Part shown: positions 53,071-63,441 of the stretch, in pieces
How the letters are laid out: each line of letters starts with the position of its first letter
Position numbering within the stretch: position 1 is the stretch's first letter
Assembly: GCA_040793985.1 (NCBI GenBank)
Contig: JBFNJI010000014.1
Location: 75,969 to 139,968, forward strand
Length of the DNA stretch: 64,000 bases
Reading direction: 5' to 3'
Source: Thiodiazotropha sp040793985
GTDB lineage: Bacteria; Pseudomonadota; Gammaproteobacteria; Chromatiales; Chromatiaceae
Program-made: the position numbers and the translations under genes
Notes under the pieces: model-generated
Seen by the model: the letters and a program-made list of their open reading frames with translations, nothing else
What the model was told of the DNA's origin: nothing
The model's database searches: none

Positions 53071-54054
53071 TCAAGCCCGGCTGAGATCGAATGTCACCAC
53101 CCGACGTATGTCTGCCGTGCCGGTCAAAACCATCAATAGACGGTCCAGACCCAGGGCGACACCGGAGCACTCGGGCATGCCCGCGGCCAATGCGGCAAGC
53201 AGGGTCTCATCGATCGGCACCCTGCTCTGGCCGGTCTGCTGCCGCCGATGGTTCTCATCCGTAAAACGCCTGCGTTGCTGTTCTGCACTGGTCAGTTCCT
53301 GAAAACCGTTGGCAATCTCGATCCCCTGGATATAGAGCTCGAATCTTTCCGCCACCGGTGTAGCCTCCTCCCTGACCCGAGCCAACGCGGCCTGGCTGGC
53401 TGGGTAGTCGTAGACGAAGGTCATCCCCCCCCGGCCCAGTCGGGGCTCGATGAGATGGCTCATCAACAGATCGAGCCAGCCATCACGATCCTCGATGGCA
53501 AGTTGATCCGCTCCCGATACTCCCTGGGTGATTGCACACTGCCGCAACCGGGCCTGGCTCGCCAGATGAGGATTCAAACCCAAATAGTGTTCGAATAGCG
53601 CTGCATAACTGAAACGCTCTACGGGTAAGGGTTGTGCGGTCAAGCCGTTGACCAACTGCGCCACCTCTTGCATCAATTGATGGTAATCGAGCCCGGGACG
53701 GTACCACTCCAGCAGGGAGAATTCCGGGTTGTGGCGACTGCCATACTCACCATCGCGAAACACCTTGCAGATCTGGTAGATGGGCCCGCTGCCCGCTGCC
53801 AGAAGTCGCTTCATGGGGAATTCTGGTGAGGTATGGAGATAGAGATCGAGACCCTGAGCCGCCCCCGGGCCGCGATAGCGGGTGCGGATACTCTCTATCG
53901 CGGGATCGGTGGCAGCGTAGCGGGAACAGACCGGTGTCTCCACCTCGAGCACGCCGATGCGTCGGAAGAACCGACGAATGCCCTCAAGCATCTCCGCCCT
54001 GGCGCGAATCGTCTCGACTGCAGCGGAGGGTTGCCACTCATCCGATGCGGCCAT
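53071..54054 (-). CDS. epmA: Elongation factor P beta-lysine ligase EpmA (GenX/PoxA)
   Basis: A 327-residue class II aminoacyl-tRNA-synthetase-like enzyme: RRIGVLEVETPVCSRYAATDPAIES (motif 1 region), HTSPEFPMKRLLAAG and YQICKVFRDGE (motif 2), and GVALGLDRLLM (motif 3). There is no anticodon-binding domain, which sets EpmA apart from LysRS. It attaches (R)-beta-lysine to the conserved Lys of EF-P. It starts 7 bases after the efp stop, giving an efp-epmA operon. Confidence 0.95.
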   Translation of the reverse strand: MAASDEWQPSAAVETIRARAEMLEGIRRFFRRIGVLEVETPVCSRYAATDPAIESIRTRYRGPGAAQGLDLYLHTSPEFPMKRLLAAGSGPIYQICKVFRDGEYGSRHNPEFSLLEWYRPGLDYHQLMQEVAQLVNGLTAQPLPVERFSYAALFEHYLGLNPHLASQARLRQCAITQGVSGADQLAIEDRDGWLDLLMSHLIEPRLGRGGMTFVYDYPASQAALARVREEATPVAERFELYIQGIEIANGFQELTSAEQQRRRFTDENHRRQQTGQSRVPIDETLLAALAAGMPECSGVALGLDRLLMVLTGTADIRRVVTFDLSRA

Positions 54055-54061
54055 TCAGGGA

Positions 54062-54634
54062 TCAATCCTCCTTGGCGCGGGAGACGTACTCGCCACTGCG
54101 GGTATCGACCTTGATTGCCTCGCCGATCTGTACGAACAATGGCACGCGCACCACGGCGCCGGTCTCCAGGGTAGCCGGTTTGCCGCCGCTGCCCGAGGTA
54201 TCGCCCTTGAGTCCCGGGTCGGTATCGCTGATGTTCAAGATCACAAACTTGGGTGGCTCGACAATGATCGGCGCCCCATTCCACAGGGTCACCAGACAGA
54301 CATCCTCCTCCTTCAGCCACTTCGCGCTTTCCGCCACCGCGGCCTGATCGGCGCTCACCTGCTCGAAACTCTGCGGATCCATGAAGTGCCAGAATTCACC
54401 GTCGGTATAGAGGTACTGCATTTCTGTCTCGTGGACATCCGCCGCCTCCACCGACTCCCCGGATTTAAAGGTTTTTTCCAGCACGCGACCGGTTTTGAGA
54501 TTGCGTATCTTGACCCGATTGAAGGCCTGACCTTTGCCAGGCTTTACGAATTCGTTTTCAATAATGGAGCAGGGATCCCCATCCAGCATGATTTTCAGGC
54601 CACCCTTAAACTCGTTGGTGCTATAACTCGCCAT
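54062..54634 (-). CDS. efp: Elongation factor P
   Basis: A 190-residue protein from the ATG at 54634: MASYSTNEFKGGLKIML, then the acceptor loop FVKPGKGQAF with the modified Lys at about residue 34, and the three beta-barrel domains ending TRSGEYVSRAKED. EF-P relieves ribosome stalling at polyproline. EpmA and EpmB are encoded on either side, so the beta-lysyl modification pathway is complete except for EpmC, which is not in view. The start codon overlaps the opposite-strand epmB start. Confidence 0.95.
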   Translation of the reverse strand: MASYSTNEFKGGLKIMLDGDPCSIIENEFVKPGKGQAFNRVKIRNLKTGRVLEKTFKSGESVEAADVHETEMQYLYTDGEFWHFMDPQSFEQVSADQAAVAESAKWLKEEDVCLVTLWNGAPIIVEPPKFVILNISDTDPGLKGDTSGSGGKPATLETGAVVRVPLFVQIGEAIKVDTRSGEYVSRAKED

Positions 54635-55688
54635 GACATCCTCACCTAACATATCGATTGCGGCGCACATCATACCTGAGACTGGCTCCTCTGTGCAGGC
54701 ACCAGGATGGCAAAAGGCACTTGCCGATGGCTTCGACAAGGTTGCCGATCTGCTCGAGTATCTACAGATCGAGCCTTCCATGGTGGCCGATTACACCCGG
54801 GCCGACAGCCAGTTCCCCCTGCGCGTACCCCGCGCATTCGCAGCTCAGATGGCCAAGGGCGATCCCAGGGATCCCCTGCTGCTGCAGATTCTCCCGAGCG
54901 CGAGCGAAATGGCTCGGGTGGCTGGATTCGGCTCCGATCCGGTTGGCGATGACGCGGCGAAGCAGAGGCCCGGGGTGCTGCAGAAGTATCATGGCAGGGT
55001 CCTGATCATCGCCACCGCTGCCTGTGCCATCCACTGCCGTTACTGCTTCCGCCGTCACTATCCCTATGCCGGGTCCACCGCCGGCGAAAGCCAGTGGGGG
55101 GAGATTCTCGACTATCTAGGCGCCAATCCCGAGATAGAAGAGGTCATCCTCAGCGGTGGTGACCCCTTGATGGCATCCGACCGTAAAGTACGGCATTGGC
55201 TGCAGCAGCTGCAGGAGGTACCACAGATCAAACGCCTGCGCATCCACACCCGTCTGCCGGTTGTACTGCCGCAACGCATCACCAAGGAGCTCATCGCCAC
55301 TCTGGAGATGTGCGGCCTCAACACAGTCATGGTGATTCATGCCAACCATCCGAATGAGCTCTCTCCCGCAGTGGCCGGGGCATTGGCAAAGGTGCGAACA
55401 GCCGGCGTCACCCTGCTCAATCAGTCGGTCCTGCTGCGAGGTATCAACGACAGCTGCGATACCCTGGTCAGACTCAGTACCCGGCTGTTTGAGACCGGTG
55501 TTCTGCCCTACTACCTGCATCTGCTGGACAGGGTCGAGGGTGCCGCCCACTTCGAGCTGGATGAGAGAGCCTGCATAAGACTGCAACAGCAACTCCTCAC
55601 TGAACTGCCAGGCTATCTGATGCCGAGGATGGTGCGCGAGACCGCCGGGATACTCTATAAAAGGCCGATTGAGGGGTGCCCGGATTAG
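54633..55688 (+). CDS. epmB: EF-P lysine 2,3-aminomutase EpmB
   Basis: A 351-residue radical SAM protein with CAIHCRYCFRRHYPY (about 132-146), the CxxxCxxC iron-sulfur site, and PLP-binding Lys expected in the C-terminal half. It makes (R)-beta-lysine for EpmA. The ATG at 54633 is offset by one base from the efp ATG on the other strand; an in-frame GTG at 54693 would give a length closer to E. coli EpmB at the N-terminus. I keep the longer form but the start is unsure. Confidence 0.9.
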   Translation: MTSSPNISIAAHIIPETGSSVQAPGWQKALADGFDKVADLLEYLQIEPSMVADYTRADSQFPLRVPRAFAAQMAKGDPRDPLLLQILPSASEMARVAGFGSDPVGDDAAKQRPGVLQKYHGRVLIIATAACAIHCRYCFRRHYPYAGSTAGESQWGEILDYLGANPEIEEVILSGGDPLMASDRKVRHWLQQLQEVPQIKRLRIHTRLPVVLPQRITKELIATLEMCGLNTVMVIHANHPNELSPAVAGALAKVRTAGVTLLNQSVLLRGINDSCDTLVRLSTRLFETGVLPYYLHLLDRVEGAAHFELDERACIRLQQQLLTELPGYLMPRMVRETAGILYKRPIEGCPD

Positions 55689-55697
55689 GCGCTGTCT

Positions 55698-56735
55698 TCA
55701 CTCATTGCCGCTCCCCAGCGACTCCATCGGCCAGCGGGAACGGACAGAGAAACCCAATCCCTCGGTCTCACCGGCCAGCAGGCGTTGACAACCGGCATAG
55801 GCAATCATGGCGCCGTTATCGGTACAGAACTTGGGCCGGGGATAGTAGGCCGACCCCCCCTCACCCTCCATCATGGTATCGATGCGTTGACGCAGACGCT
55901 GATTGGCGCTGACACCACCCGCCAGTATCAACGTGCTGATGCCGCACTGCCTCACCGCCCGGCGGCACTTGATCAACAGGGTATCGACCACCGCCTCTTC
56001 GAAAGCTCGGGCGATATCGGCACGGGTCTGGGTGCTGAGGGTACCTCCCTCCTGGCGCGCTGCCTCCTGAATCGTGTTCAGGGCAAAGGTTTTGAGGCCG
56101 CTGAAGCTGAAGTCTAAACCGGGCCTGTCGGTCATCGGGCGCGGAAAACGGTAGCGCGCCGGATCACCTTGCTGCGCCAGTTTTGCCAGCTCAGGGCCAC
56201 CGGGATAGGGCAGCCCCAGGAGCTTCGCCGTCTTGTCGAAGGCCTCACCGGCGGCGTCGTCCAGCGAATCGCCAAGCAACCGGTAGCGGCCGATGGCCTC
56301 CACCTCCACCAGCTGGGTGTGCCCCCCCGACACCAGCATCGCGATGAAAGGAAAGGGAGGAGGCTCCGGCTCGAGCATGGGAGCCAGGAGATGGCCCTCC
56401 ATATGGTGTACCCCGATCGCGGGTATGCCCCAGGACCAGGCCATGCTGCGCCCCACAGATGCCCCCACCAGCAGGGCACCCACCAGTCCGGGACCCGCGG
56501 TGTAGGCCACCCCATGCAGCGAGTCCGCCTCAATACCGGCCTCCTGAAACAGCTGCCTGACCAGGGGCAGAACCTTACGTACATGATCCCGAGACGCCAG
56601 TTCGGGCACCACCCCGCCATAGGCGGCATGGAGCTCGATCTGGCTGTGCACCGCATGGGCCATCAGCCCTTGCTCGCTGTCGTAGACGGCCACGCCTGTC
56701 TCGTCACAGGATGTTTCTATGCCTAATACCCGCAT
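55698..56735 (-). CDS. tsaD: tRNA N6-adenosine threonylcarbamoyltransferase TsaD
   Basis: A 345-residue ASKHA-fold protein: VLGIETSCDETGVAVYD at the start, VHHMEGHLLAPML with the two metal-binding His at about 111-115, LVSGGHTQLVEV and LAGGVSANQRLR. It adds the threonylcarbamoyl group to A37 of ANN-reading tRNAs with TsaB and TsaE, which are not in the window. It is divergent from rpsU, as in many gammaproteobacteria. Length is normal. Confidence 0.97.
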   Translation of the reverse strand: MRVLGIETSCDETGVAVYDSEQGLMAHAVHSQIELHAAYGGVVPELASRDHVRKVLPLVRQLFQEAGIEADSLHGVAYTAGPGLVGALLVGASVGRSMAWSWGIPAIGVHHMEGHLLAPMLEPEPPPFPFIAMLVSGGHTQLVEVEAIGRYRLLGDSLDDAAGEAFDKTAKLLGLPYPGGPELAKLAQQGDPARYRFPRPMTDRPGLDFSFSGLKTFALNTIQEAARQEGGTLSTQTRADIARAFEEAVVDTLLIKCRRAVRQCGISTLILAGGVSANQRLRQRIDTMMEGEGGSAYYPRPKFCTDNGAMIAYAGCQRLLAGETEGLGFSVRSRWPMESLGSGNE

Positions 56736-56852
56736 ATTTGTCTCTTTTTACCCTAAAATAGCACCATACCTTTGCAAACCGGGATGGCTATGAGTAGAAT
56801 CTCCGCCTTTCGACCGGTCGAGAAGCTTAACAGATTCGAGGAAACAACATCG

Positions 56853-57068
56853 ATGCCCAACGTACGCGTCAAAGAGAACGAACCATTTGAAGTCGCCATG
56901 CGCCGATTCAAGCGCTCCTGCGAAAAGGCCGGAGTACTTGCCGAAGTCCGCCGCCGGGAATTCTATGAAAAGCCCACTTGGGAGCGCAAACGCAAGGCAG
57001 CCGCGGCCGTCAAACGCAATCTGAAAAAGGTCTCCCGCGAGAGCCGTCGTTTCGAACGTCAGTATTGA
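56853..57068 (+). CDS. rpsU: Ribosomal protein bS21
   Basis: The ATG at 56853 (MPNVRVKENEPFEVAMRRFKR) follows GAGGA by 10 bases; the frame upstream is not translated. The product of 71 residues is basic, with KRSCEKAGVLAEVRRREFYEKPTWERKRK, the bS21 signature. It opens the macromolecular synthesis operon rpsU-yqeY-dnaG-rpoD. Length is exactly typical. Confidence 0.98.
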   Translation: MPNVRVKENEPFEVAMRRFKRSCEKAGVLAEVRRREFYEKPTWERKRKAAAAVKRNLKKVSRESRRFERQY

Positions 57069-57101
57069 TCCTCCATCCCTGCCCCGCAGGAGTCACCCCG
57101 G

Positions 57102-57545
57102 ATGCTAAAAGCGCAGATCCAAGATGACGTCAAACTGGCCATGAAGTCCAAGCAGAAGGCGCGTCTGGGTACCTTGCGCCTGATCACCGCCGCAATAAAG
57201 CAGCGTGAGGTGGATGAACGCAGTGAGCTGGACGACACCCAGGTGCTGGCGATCCTGGAGAAGATGATCAAGCAGCGCCGGGACTCCATCAAACAGTATG
57301 AAGATGCTGGACGCCAGGAACTGGCGGACCAGGAGAAGAGCGAGATCGCCATCATCGAGGCCTACATGCCCGCAGGCCTGAGCGATGAAGAGATCGCAGC
57401 CCTGATCGAGGGCGCCATCGCCGACACCGGCGCATCGGCCATGAAGGACATGGGCAAGGTGATGGGCGTGCTCAAACCCCAGATGCAGGGCCGGGCCGAT
57501 ATGGGCAAGGTCAGCGGCCTGGTCAAGCAGAAACTCTCCGCCTGA
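57102..57545 (+). CDS. yqeY: GatB/YqeY domain protein
   Basis: A 147-residue helical protein: MLKAQIQDDVKLAMKSKQKARLGTLRLI at the start, then AIIEAYMPAGLSDEEIAALIE and GKVMGVLKPQMQGRADMGKVSGLVKQKL, the YqeY/GatB tail domain that binds tRNA in amidotransferases. As a stand-alone protein its role is not clear. Its place between rpsU and dnaG is common in gammaproteobacteria outside the enterics. Confidence 0.95.
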   Translation: MLKAQIQDDVKLAMKSKQKARLGTLRLITAAIKQREVDERSELDDTQVLAILEKMIKQRRDSIKQYEDAGRQELADQEKSEIAIIEAYMPAGLSDEEIAALIEGAIADTGASAMKDMGKVMGVLKPQMQGRADMGKVSGLVKQKLSA

Positions 57546-57609
57546 CTCCGGGAAGGCCAATTTCGGCTATCCTTGCCCCATGGCCGTAGACTGAGGCCTG
57601 TAGGTGAAC

Positions 57610-59361
57610 ATGGCCGGAAAGATCCCCGCACAATTCATAGATGACCTGCTGAACCGCATCGATGTGGTCGATGTCATCAACCGCCGTGTCCCGCTTAAAA
57701 AGGCCGGTCGCGACTATCAGGCCCGCTGCCCCTTCCACGACGAAAAGACCCCTTCGTTCACTGTCAGTCCGCAAAAGCAGTTCTACCACTGCTTCGGCTG
57801 TGGCGCCCATGGCTCCGCCATCGGCTTTATCATGGAGTATGAAAACCTGGGATTCGTCGAGGCGGTTGAGGAGCTGGCCCATGCAGCCGGTCTCGAAGTG
57901 CCCCGGGAGACCGCTGCGGATAGCGGGCCAGATCTGCGCCCGCTCTATGGGCTGATGGAGGAAGCGGCACGATTCTATCGGCATCAGCTGAAACACCACC
58001 GCGATGCAGGACAGGCGGTCGACTACCTCAAGGCCCGCGGCCTGAGCGGCGAGGTTGCCGCCACTTTCGCCATCGGCTATGCCCCGCCTGGCTGGGACAA
58101 CCTGCTTGCTTCGCTGGGCAGGGACGAAACCGACCGCTCCAGACTGGATGAGTGCGGCCTGACCCATGAAGGGGAAGGCAAGGGTTACGACCGCTTCAGA
58201 AACCGCATCATCTTCCCGATTCGAGATCGGCGCGGCCGCACCATCGGCTTCGGTGGTCGCAGCATTGGCGACGAAAAGCCGAAATACCTCAATTCACCGG
58301 AAACCCCCCTATTCCACAAACGGCGGGAACTCTATGGCCTCTATGAGGCGCAAAAGGCGAATAACAAGATCGAACGCCTGTTGGTTGTCGAGGGTTATAT
58401 GGATGTGGTCGCACTGGCCCAGCACGGCATCCTCAACGCGGTCGCCACCCTCGGCACAGCCACCACCCAGGACCACCTGGAGCTGATCTTTCGTATCTGT
58501 CCAGAGGTCGTTTTCTGCTTCGACGGCGATCGTGCCGGCCGTGACGCGGCATGGAAGGCGTTGTTGACCAGTCTGCCTTTAATCCGCGACGGACGGGAGG
58601 TTAAATTCCTCTTTCTTCCCCAAGGTGAAGATCCCGACACCCAGGTACGCAAGGAGGGCTCAAGCCTATTCAACGAGCGCATCCAACAGGCCCAACCCCT
58701 CTCCAGATTCCTCTTCCAACCGCTCACTGACCAGGTGGAGATGGATACCATCGACGGGCGCGCCCGCCTGGCACAGCTTGCGACCCCGCTGTTGGAAAAG
58801 CTTCCTGCCGGGGTGTTCCGAACCATGATGTTTCAGCACCTTGAAGAGCTGGTCGGAATCAAGGGTGGCCACCTTGACAGAGGCGCCCCGCGGACGAGGC
58901 AGGCCGGTAGGCAACAAAACCCGCCTCAGCCGGGAAAAATCCAACGTGCGACACCGGTGCGCACGGCCATTGCATTATTGCTGGACAGCCCCCATCTCAT
59001 CAGTGTCGCGGATAGTGTGGACACAGCCTGGCAAAACTGGGACGCACCCGGCATATCTGTTCTGAAACAGTTACTTGAAATAATCCACACCCAACCTACG
59101 CTTAATAAAGCGGCTTTATTGGAACGCTGGCGGGATACGGAGCACTTCACTCACCTCAATAAACTGGCCAACTACAGGTTTGATCTGCCGGATATGGATC
59201 AGGAGGCAGAATTACGTGATGCACTCCTCAAATTAAATAAGCAGTTTCTTAAGATTACCCGGCCACAACCGGGGAATCTACCACCCAGCGAACTGTCTGA
59301 TGAACTGCTTGATGAGCTGAAACGCCGCTATCCCGGCAGTCTCAGCGAAGATGAACAATAG
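57610..59361 (+). CDS. dnaG: DNA primase
   Basis: The ATG at 57610 has TAGGTGA about 4-7 bases upstream; a GTG two codons earlier is less likely. The 583-residue primase has the zinc finger CPFHDEKTPSFTVSPQKQFYHCFGC (CxxH and CxxC at about 38-62), the Toprim core (LLVVEGYMDVVAL, then FCFDGDRAGRDA) and a C-terminal DnaB-binding domain. It makes RNA primers at the fork. It is followed 109 bases later by rpoD. Confidence 0.97.
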   Translation: MAGKIPAQFIDDLLNRIDVVDVINRRVPLKKAGRDYQARCPFHDEKTPSFTVSPQKQFYHCFGCGAHGSAIGFIMEYENLGFVEAVEELAHAAGLEVPRETAADSGPDLRPLYGLMEEAARFYRHQLKHHRDAGQAVDYLKARGLSGEVAATFAIGYAPPGWDNLLASLGRDETDRSRLDECGLTHEGEGKGYDRFRNRIIFPIRDRRGRTIGFGGRSIGDEKPKYLNSPETPLFHKRRELYGLYEAQKANNKIERLLVVEGYMDVVALAQHGILNAVATLGTATTQDHLELIFRICPEVVFCFDGDRAGRDAAWKALLTSLPLIRDGREVKFLFLPQGEDPDTQVRKEGSSLFNERIQQAQPLSRFLFQPLTDQVEMDTIDGRARLAQLATPLLEKLPAGVFRTMMFQHLEELVGIKGGHLDRGAPRTRQAGRQQNPPQPGKIQRATPVRTAIALLLDSPHLISVADSVDTAWQNWDAPGISVLKQLLEIIHTQPTLNKAALLERWRDTEHFTHLNKLANYRFDLPDMDQEAELRDALLKLNKQFLKITRPQPGNLPPSELSDELLDELKRRYPGSLSEDEQ

Positions 59362-59470
59362 AAACCGGGGGTCTAAATTAGACCAACAACTGGCACAGTA
59401 ATATGAATGTGTGCTAATATGGTGAGTTCAGTCTCAGTGTTGTACACCTCGTCTGACTACAAGGTAAAAG

Positions 59471-61318
<1,848 letters not shown>

Positions 61319-61323
61319 TGAAA

Positions 61324-61370
61324 AGATCCCCGCAAGTAACCGCAATAGTGCCGCTATTGCGTCGGGATCT
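61324..61370 (+). terminator. Long two-part hairpin after rpoD
   Basis: Outer arms AGATCCC (61324-61330) and GGGATCT (61364-61370) enclose an inner stem GCAATAG (61342-61348) and CTATTGC (61354-61360). It ends 20 bases before the tRNA and has no clean T-run, so it may terminate rpoD weakly or act as a processing site. A -10-like TACAAT at 61373-61378 could start the tRNA transcript. Confidence 0.6.
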
Positions 61371-61390
61371 GTTACAATCCCGCCGATTCC

Positions 61391-61467
<77 letters not shown>

Positions 61468-61616
61468 AGTAATTTCGGTGCATTCCGGTCACATAGGTAA
61501 CACTTTATTTCGAAGACATAGGTACCAGTTTTGGTGCAAATGGGTTGTACCACACCGGCTCCACTCGGTTTACCTCTGTGTCGAAAAAGCTTAGGACATA
61601 GTCCATGATTCTTTAC
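61468..61616. other. Stretch between tRNA-Ile2 and the first attC site
   Basis: No gene is visible. The motif ACATAGGTA occurs twice 25 bases apart (61491-61499 and 61516-61524), which could be a remnant of an inserted element end, but I cannot name it. From here rightward the sequence becomes A+T-rich and cassette-like. Confidence 0.35.
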
Positions 61617-61728
61617 GCATAACGCGGTGGTTAGCGGCGGCTGGTACGGAGCGGCGTTTCGCAAAAAAACCGCGCAGTACCAGGCGTCCGAGTGAGCAAA
61701 GCGGACGCCTTGACCACCTTGTTATGGC
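61617..61728 (+). repeat. Integron attC site 1
   Basis: It starts with a GCATAAC box (61617-61623) and ends with GTTATGGC (61721-61728), the consensus R'' and R' cores. The adjoining arms TAAC-GC-GGTGGT and ACCACC-TT-GTTA pair across the 112-base element. Inner inverted repeats (CTGGTAC/GTACCAG, GGCGTCCG/CGGACGCC) give the imperfect cruciform expected of attC. It opens the cassette array. Confidence 0.8.
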
Positions 61729-61737
61729 CGACCAAAA

Positions 61738-61752
61738 TACCAATTATTGGTA
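61738..61752. promoter_or_regulatory. Probable antitoxin operator
   Basis: A 15-base perfect palindrome, TACCAAT-T-ATTGGTA, lies 20 bases upstream of the antitoxin start. RHH antitoxins bind such repeats to repress their own operon. It sits directly behind the R' box of attC1, so the cassette carries its own control element. Confidence 0.55.
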
Positions 61753-61771
61753 CTTTTTGAGATTATTTCCA

Positions 61772-62002
61772 ATGAGCAAAAACACAAGTATTACCCTTGG
61801 CGAGCACTTCGATTCCTTTGTTACCGAACAACTTGAAAATGGCCGTTATGCCTCGACTAGTGAAGTCGTTCGGGCGGGGCTCCGTTTGCTGGAAGAGGAA
61901 GAAACCAAGCTTTCCACACTTCGAAAGCTGCTTGAAGAAGGTGAAGAAAGCGAGTTTGTTGAATACTCGCTTAGCGGTCTGATCGAAGAGCTGGATAGCT
62001 AA
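61772..62002 (+). CDS. parD: ParD-like RHH antitoxin
   Basis: From the ATG at 61772 the product has 76 residues: MSKNTSITLGEHFDSFVTEQL, then GRYASTSEVVRAGLRLLEEEE, the ParD ribbon-helix-helix, and an acidic C-terminus that would neutralise the toxin. An ATG at 61724 overlaps attC1 and is unlikely. It is 8 bases upstream of the ParE-like toxin gene. Typical type II antitoxin first in the operon. Confidence 0.9.
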   Translation: MSKNTSITLGEHFDSFVTEQLENGRYASTSEVVRAGLRLLEEEETKLSTLRKLLEEGEESEFVEYSLSGLIEELDS

Positions 62003-62010
62003 TCCCATTA

Positions 62011-62313
62011 ATGCCTCGTTTCAGGATAAAAGCCGCTGCTCGGGCGGATTTGAAAGGGATTGCCAAATACACGGAGCTGACGTGGAACCGTGAACAGCGT
62101 AATAGCTACCTGACAGAAATTGACCAAGCGTTCCATCGCTTGACTGAGAACACCGAACTTGGCAAAACCCGTGGCCAAATTCGTTCTGGGTATCGAGTTT
62201 TTCCGGTTGGTAGCCATTTGGTTTTTTACAAAATAGACACTGAAAATGTCGTTGAAATAATCCGTGTACTCTATAAACGCATGGATGTTTCTTCTCGATT
62301 TTTCAAGTCATAA
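62011..62313 (+). CDS. parE: ParE/RelE-superfamily toxin
   Basis: A 100-residue basic protein: MPRFRIKAAARADLKGIAKYTELTW, then GKTRGQIRSGYRVFPVGSHLVFYKI and EIIRVLYKRMD, the ParE layout. ParE toxins poison gyrase; RelE-type mRNA cleavage is the alternative but the catalytic set does not fit well. The stop codon TAA overlaps the TAAC of attC2, so the module is a complete cassette with attC1/attC2 as boundaries. Confidence 0.9.
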   Translation: MPRFRIKAAARADLKGIAKYTELTWNREQRNSYLTEIDQAFHRLTENTELGKTRGQIRSGYRVFPVGSHLVFYKIDTENVVEIIRVLYKRMDVSSRFFKS

Positions 62314-62476
62314 CGCCTAAAGAAGGGGCGGTTGCGTAGCAGGCGTGGGAATTCCATGTGTCGTAATTATGTGTCTACTTTTCATGGGGAGCTTGGGACG
62401 CTAACGCCAAACATATGGGAAGACCGGCGAAGCCGGACGTCCCAGCCCGAAGGGCGACATGATTTACTTGTTATAC
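62308..62476 (+). repeat. Integron attC site 2
   Basis: A TCATAAC box (the TAAC at 62311-62314) opens it and GTTATAC (62470-62476) closes it. TAAC-GCC-TAAA at the left pairs with TTTA-CTT-GTTA at the right. The 169-base interior holds GACCGGCGAAGCCGG and GGGACG/CGTCCC repeats. It is longer than attC1 and 4, within the known size range of attC sites. Confidence 0.65.
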
Positions 62477-63064
62477 CATTGTATTGTTGCTGATAAGCCA
62501 GATTGATATTCCTTCGACAACGCTCGTGATTTCCTTGTGGACTCTTGCGCCCACTATCTCTGCGTAAGAGGGTATTTCTCCGCTCCTACGATACTGCCTG
62601 TAGTTACGGTAATGACCTGAAAGGAACTCATCAAACTCGATGCTCAACCCACCGAGAGTTGATTTTGCTCTGGTGAAATCTGCCACCAGAACCATTCCTG
62701 AGTTATAAACCATCATTTTCAGCATTGCGCACGCTTGCTGCTCAGGCATTTCATGAAGGCACAAAGTGCTTGTTGAGACCTCAAATTTCCGAGGTGACAT
62801 CGCAAGTGCATCGACGCACTCGAAGCTTAGGTTGTTCAGGTTATGCTTTTGCCTCTTTTCTTCAGCATATTTGATCATCCCTTGATCAATGTCGACGCCG
62901 TGCCCGTTGCTAATTTTCGAAGCAGCTTGAAAAAGTAAATCACCAGTGCCGCACCCAACGTCGAGGAGGGTGCAATTGTGTTCGATTAATTCCACCAACT
63001 CCTTTCGAAGCGGTAATAATACCCGATCGGCTGTATTATTTTTAAACCAGGCTTTGAAATTCAT
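62471..63064 (-). CDS. Class I SAM-dependent methyltransferase on the reverse strand of a cassette
   Basis: A 197-residue protein with motif I LLDVGCGTGDLLFQA (about 32-46), GVDIDQGMI (motif II Asp), and a CLHEMPEQQA segment after motif IV. No target-specific domain is visible, so the substrate is unknown. It is read against the direction of the cassette array: its stop overlaps the R' box of attC2 and its start lies 17 bases from attC3. Without an array promoter in its direction it must have its own. Confidence 0.85.
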   Translation of the reverse strand: MNFKAWFKNNTADRVLLPLRKELVELIEHNCTLLDVGCGTGDLLFQAASKISNGHGVDIDQGMIKYAEEKRQKHNLNNLSFECVDALAMSPRKFEVSTSTLCLHEMPEQQACAMLKMMVYNSGMVLVADFTRAKSTLGGLSIEFDEFLSGHYRNYRQYRRSGEIPSYAEIVGARVHKEITSVVEGISIWLISNNTMV

Positions 63065-63080
63065 GGCGATATTTTTTCAA

Positions 63081-63165
63081 GGCATAACCTCCAAGGTAAC
63101 CGGCACTGTGCGACAGCGCAGTGTCCTAGCGAACAAAAGTGAGCGGGGTTGACCGCCTTGATAGA
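63081..63165 (+). repeat. Degenerate integron attC site 3
   Basis: GCATAAC (63081-63087) opens it. The closing box reads GATAGAC (63159-63165) rather than GTTRRRY. Pairing CAAGG/CCTTG and the inner CACTG/CAGTG repeats, plus a GAGCGGGG stretch similar to attC1, support attC ancestry. The altered R' core suggests it recombines poorly or not at all. Confidence 0.5.
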
Positions 63166-63216
63166 CATGCCTATACTGAGTAATAACATATGTTCTAACA
63201 TTATGGAGCCATATCC

Positions 63217-63441
63217 ATGCTCAAGGTAAAAGTAACCGCTATTGGCAACTCGATGGGAATATTGTTGCCAAAAGAAGCACTTACGAAGCTTCATGCCAGC
63301 AAAGGCGATGTACTGTATTTGGTTGATGGGCCAGAAGGATTGACTTTGACTCCTTATCAGCAGGACCTTGATGACCAGATGAGGGCTGCAGAAAAGGTGA
63401 TGAAAAAGTATAGAAATGCCCTTCATGAGCTGGCTAAATGA
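63217..63441 (+). CDS. AbrB/MazE-like antitoxin of a Doc module
   Basis: A 74-residue protein with the swapped-hairpin AbrB fold: MLKVKVTAIGNSMGILLPKEALTKL, then GDVLYLVDGPEGLTLTP, and a helical C-terminus that would bind the toxin. The next gene overlaps it by 4 bases. Antitoxin function follows from the pairing with a Doc-like toxin. GTTCTAACATTATGG upstream probably carries its promoter and GGAG ribosome-binding site. Confidence 0.85.
   Translation: MLKVKVTAIGNSMGILLPKEALTKLHASKGDVLYLVDGPEGLTLTPYQQDLDDQMRAAEKVMKKYRNALHELAK

Noticed and set aside
61468..61616. Possible insertion-sequence end with repeated ACATAGGTA
   Set aside because: Only a nine-base direct repeat is visible, with no terminal inverted repeats or transposase, so no element is called.
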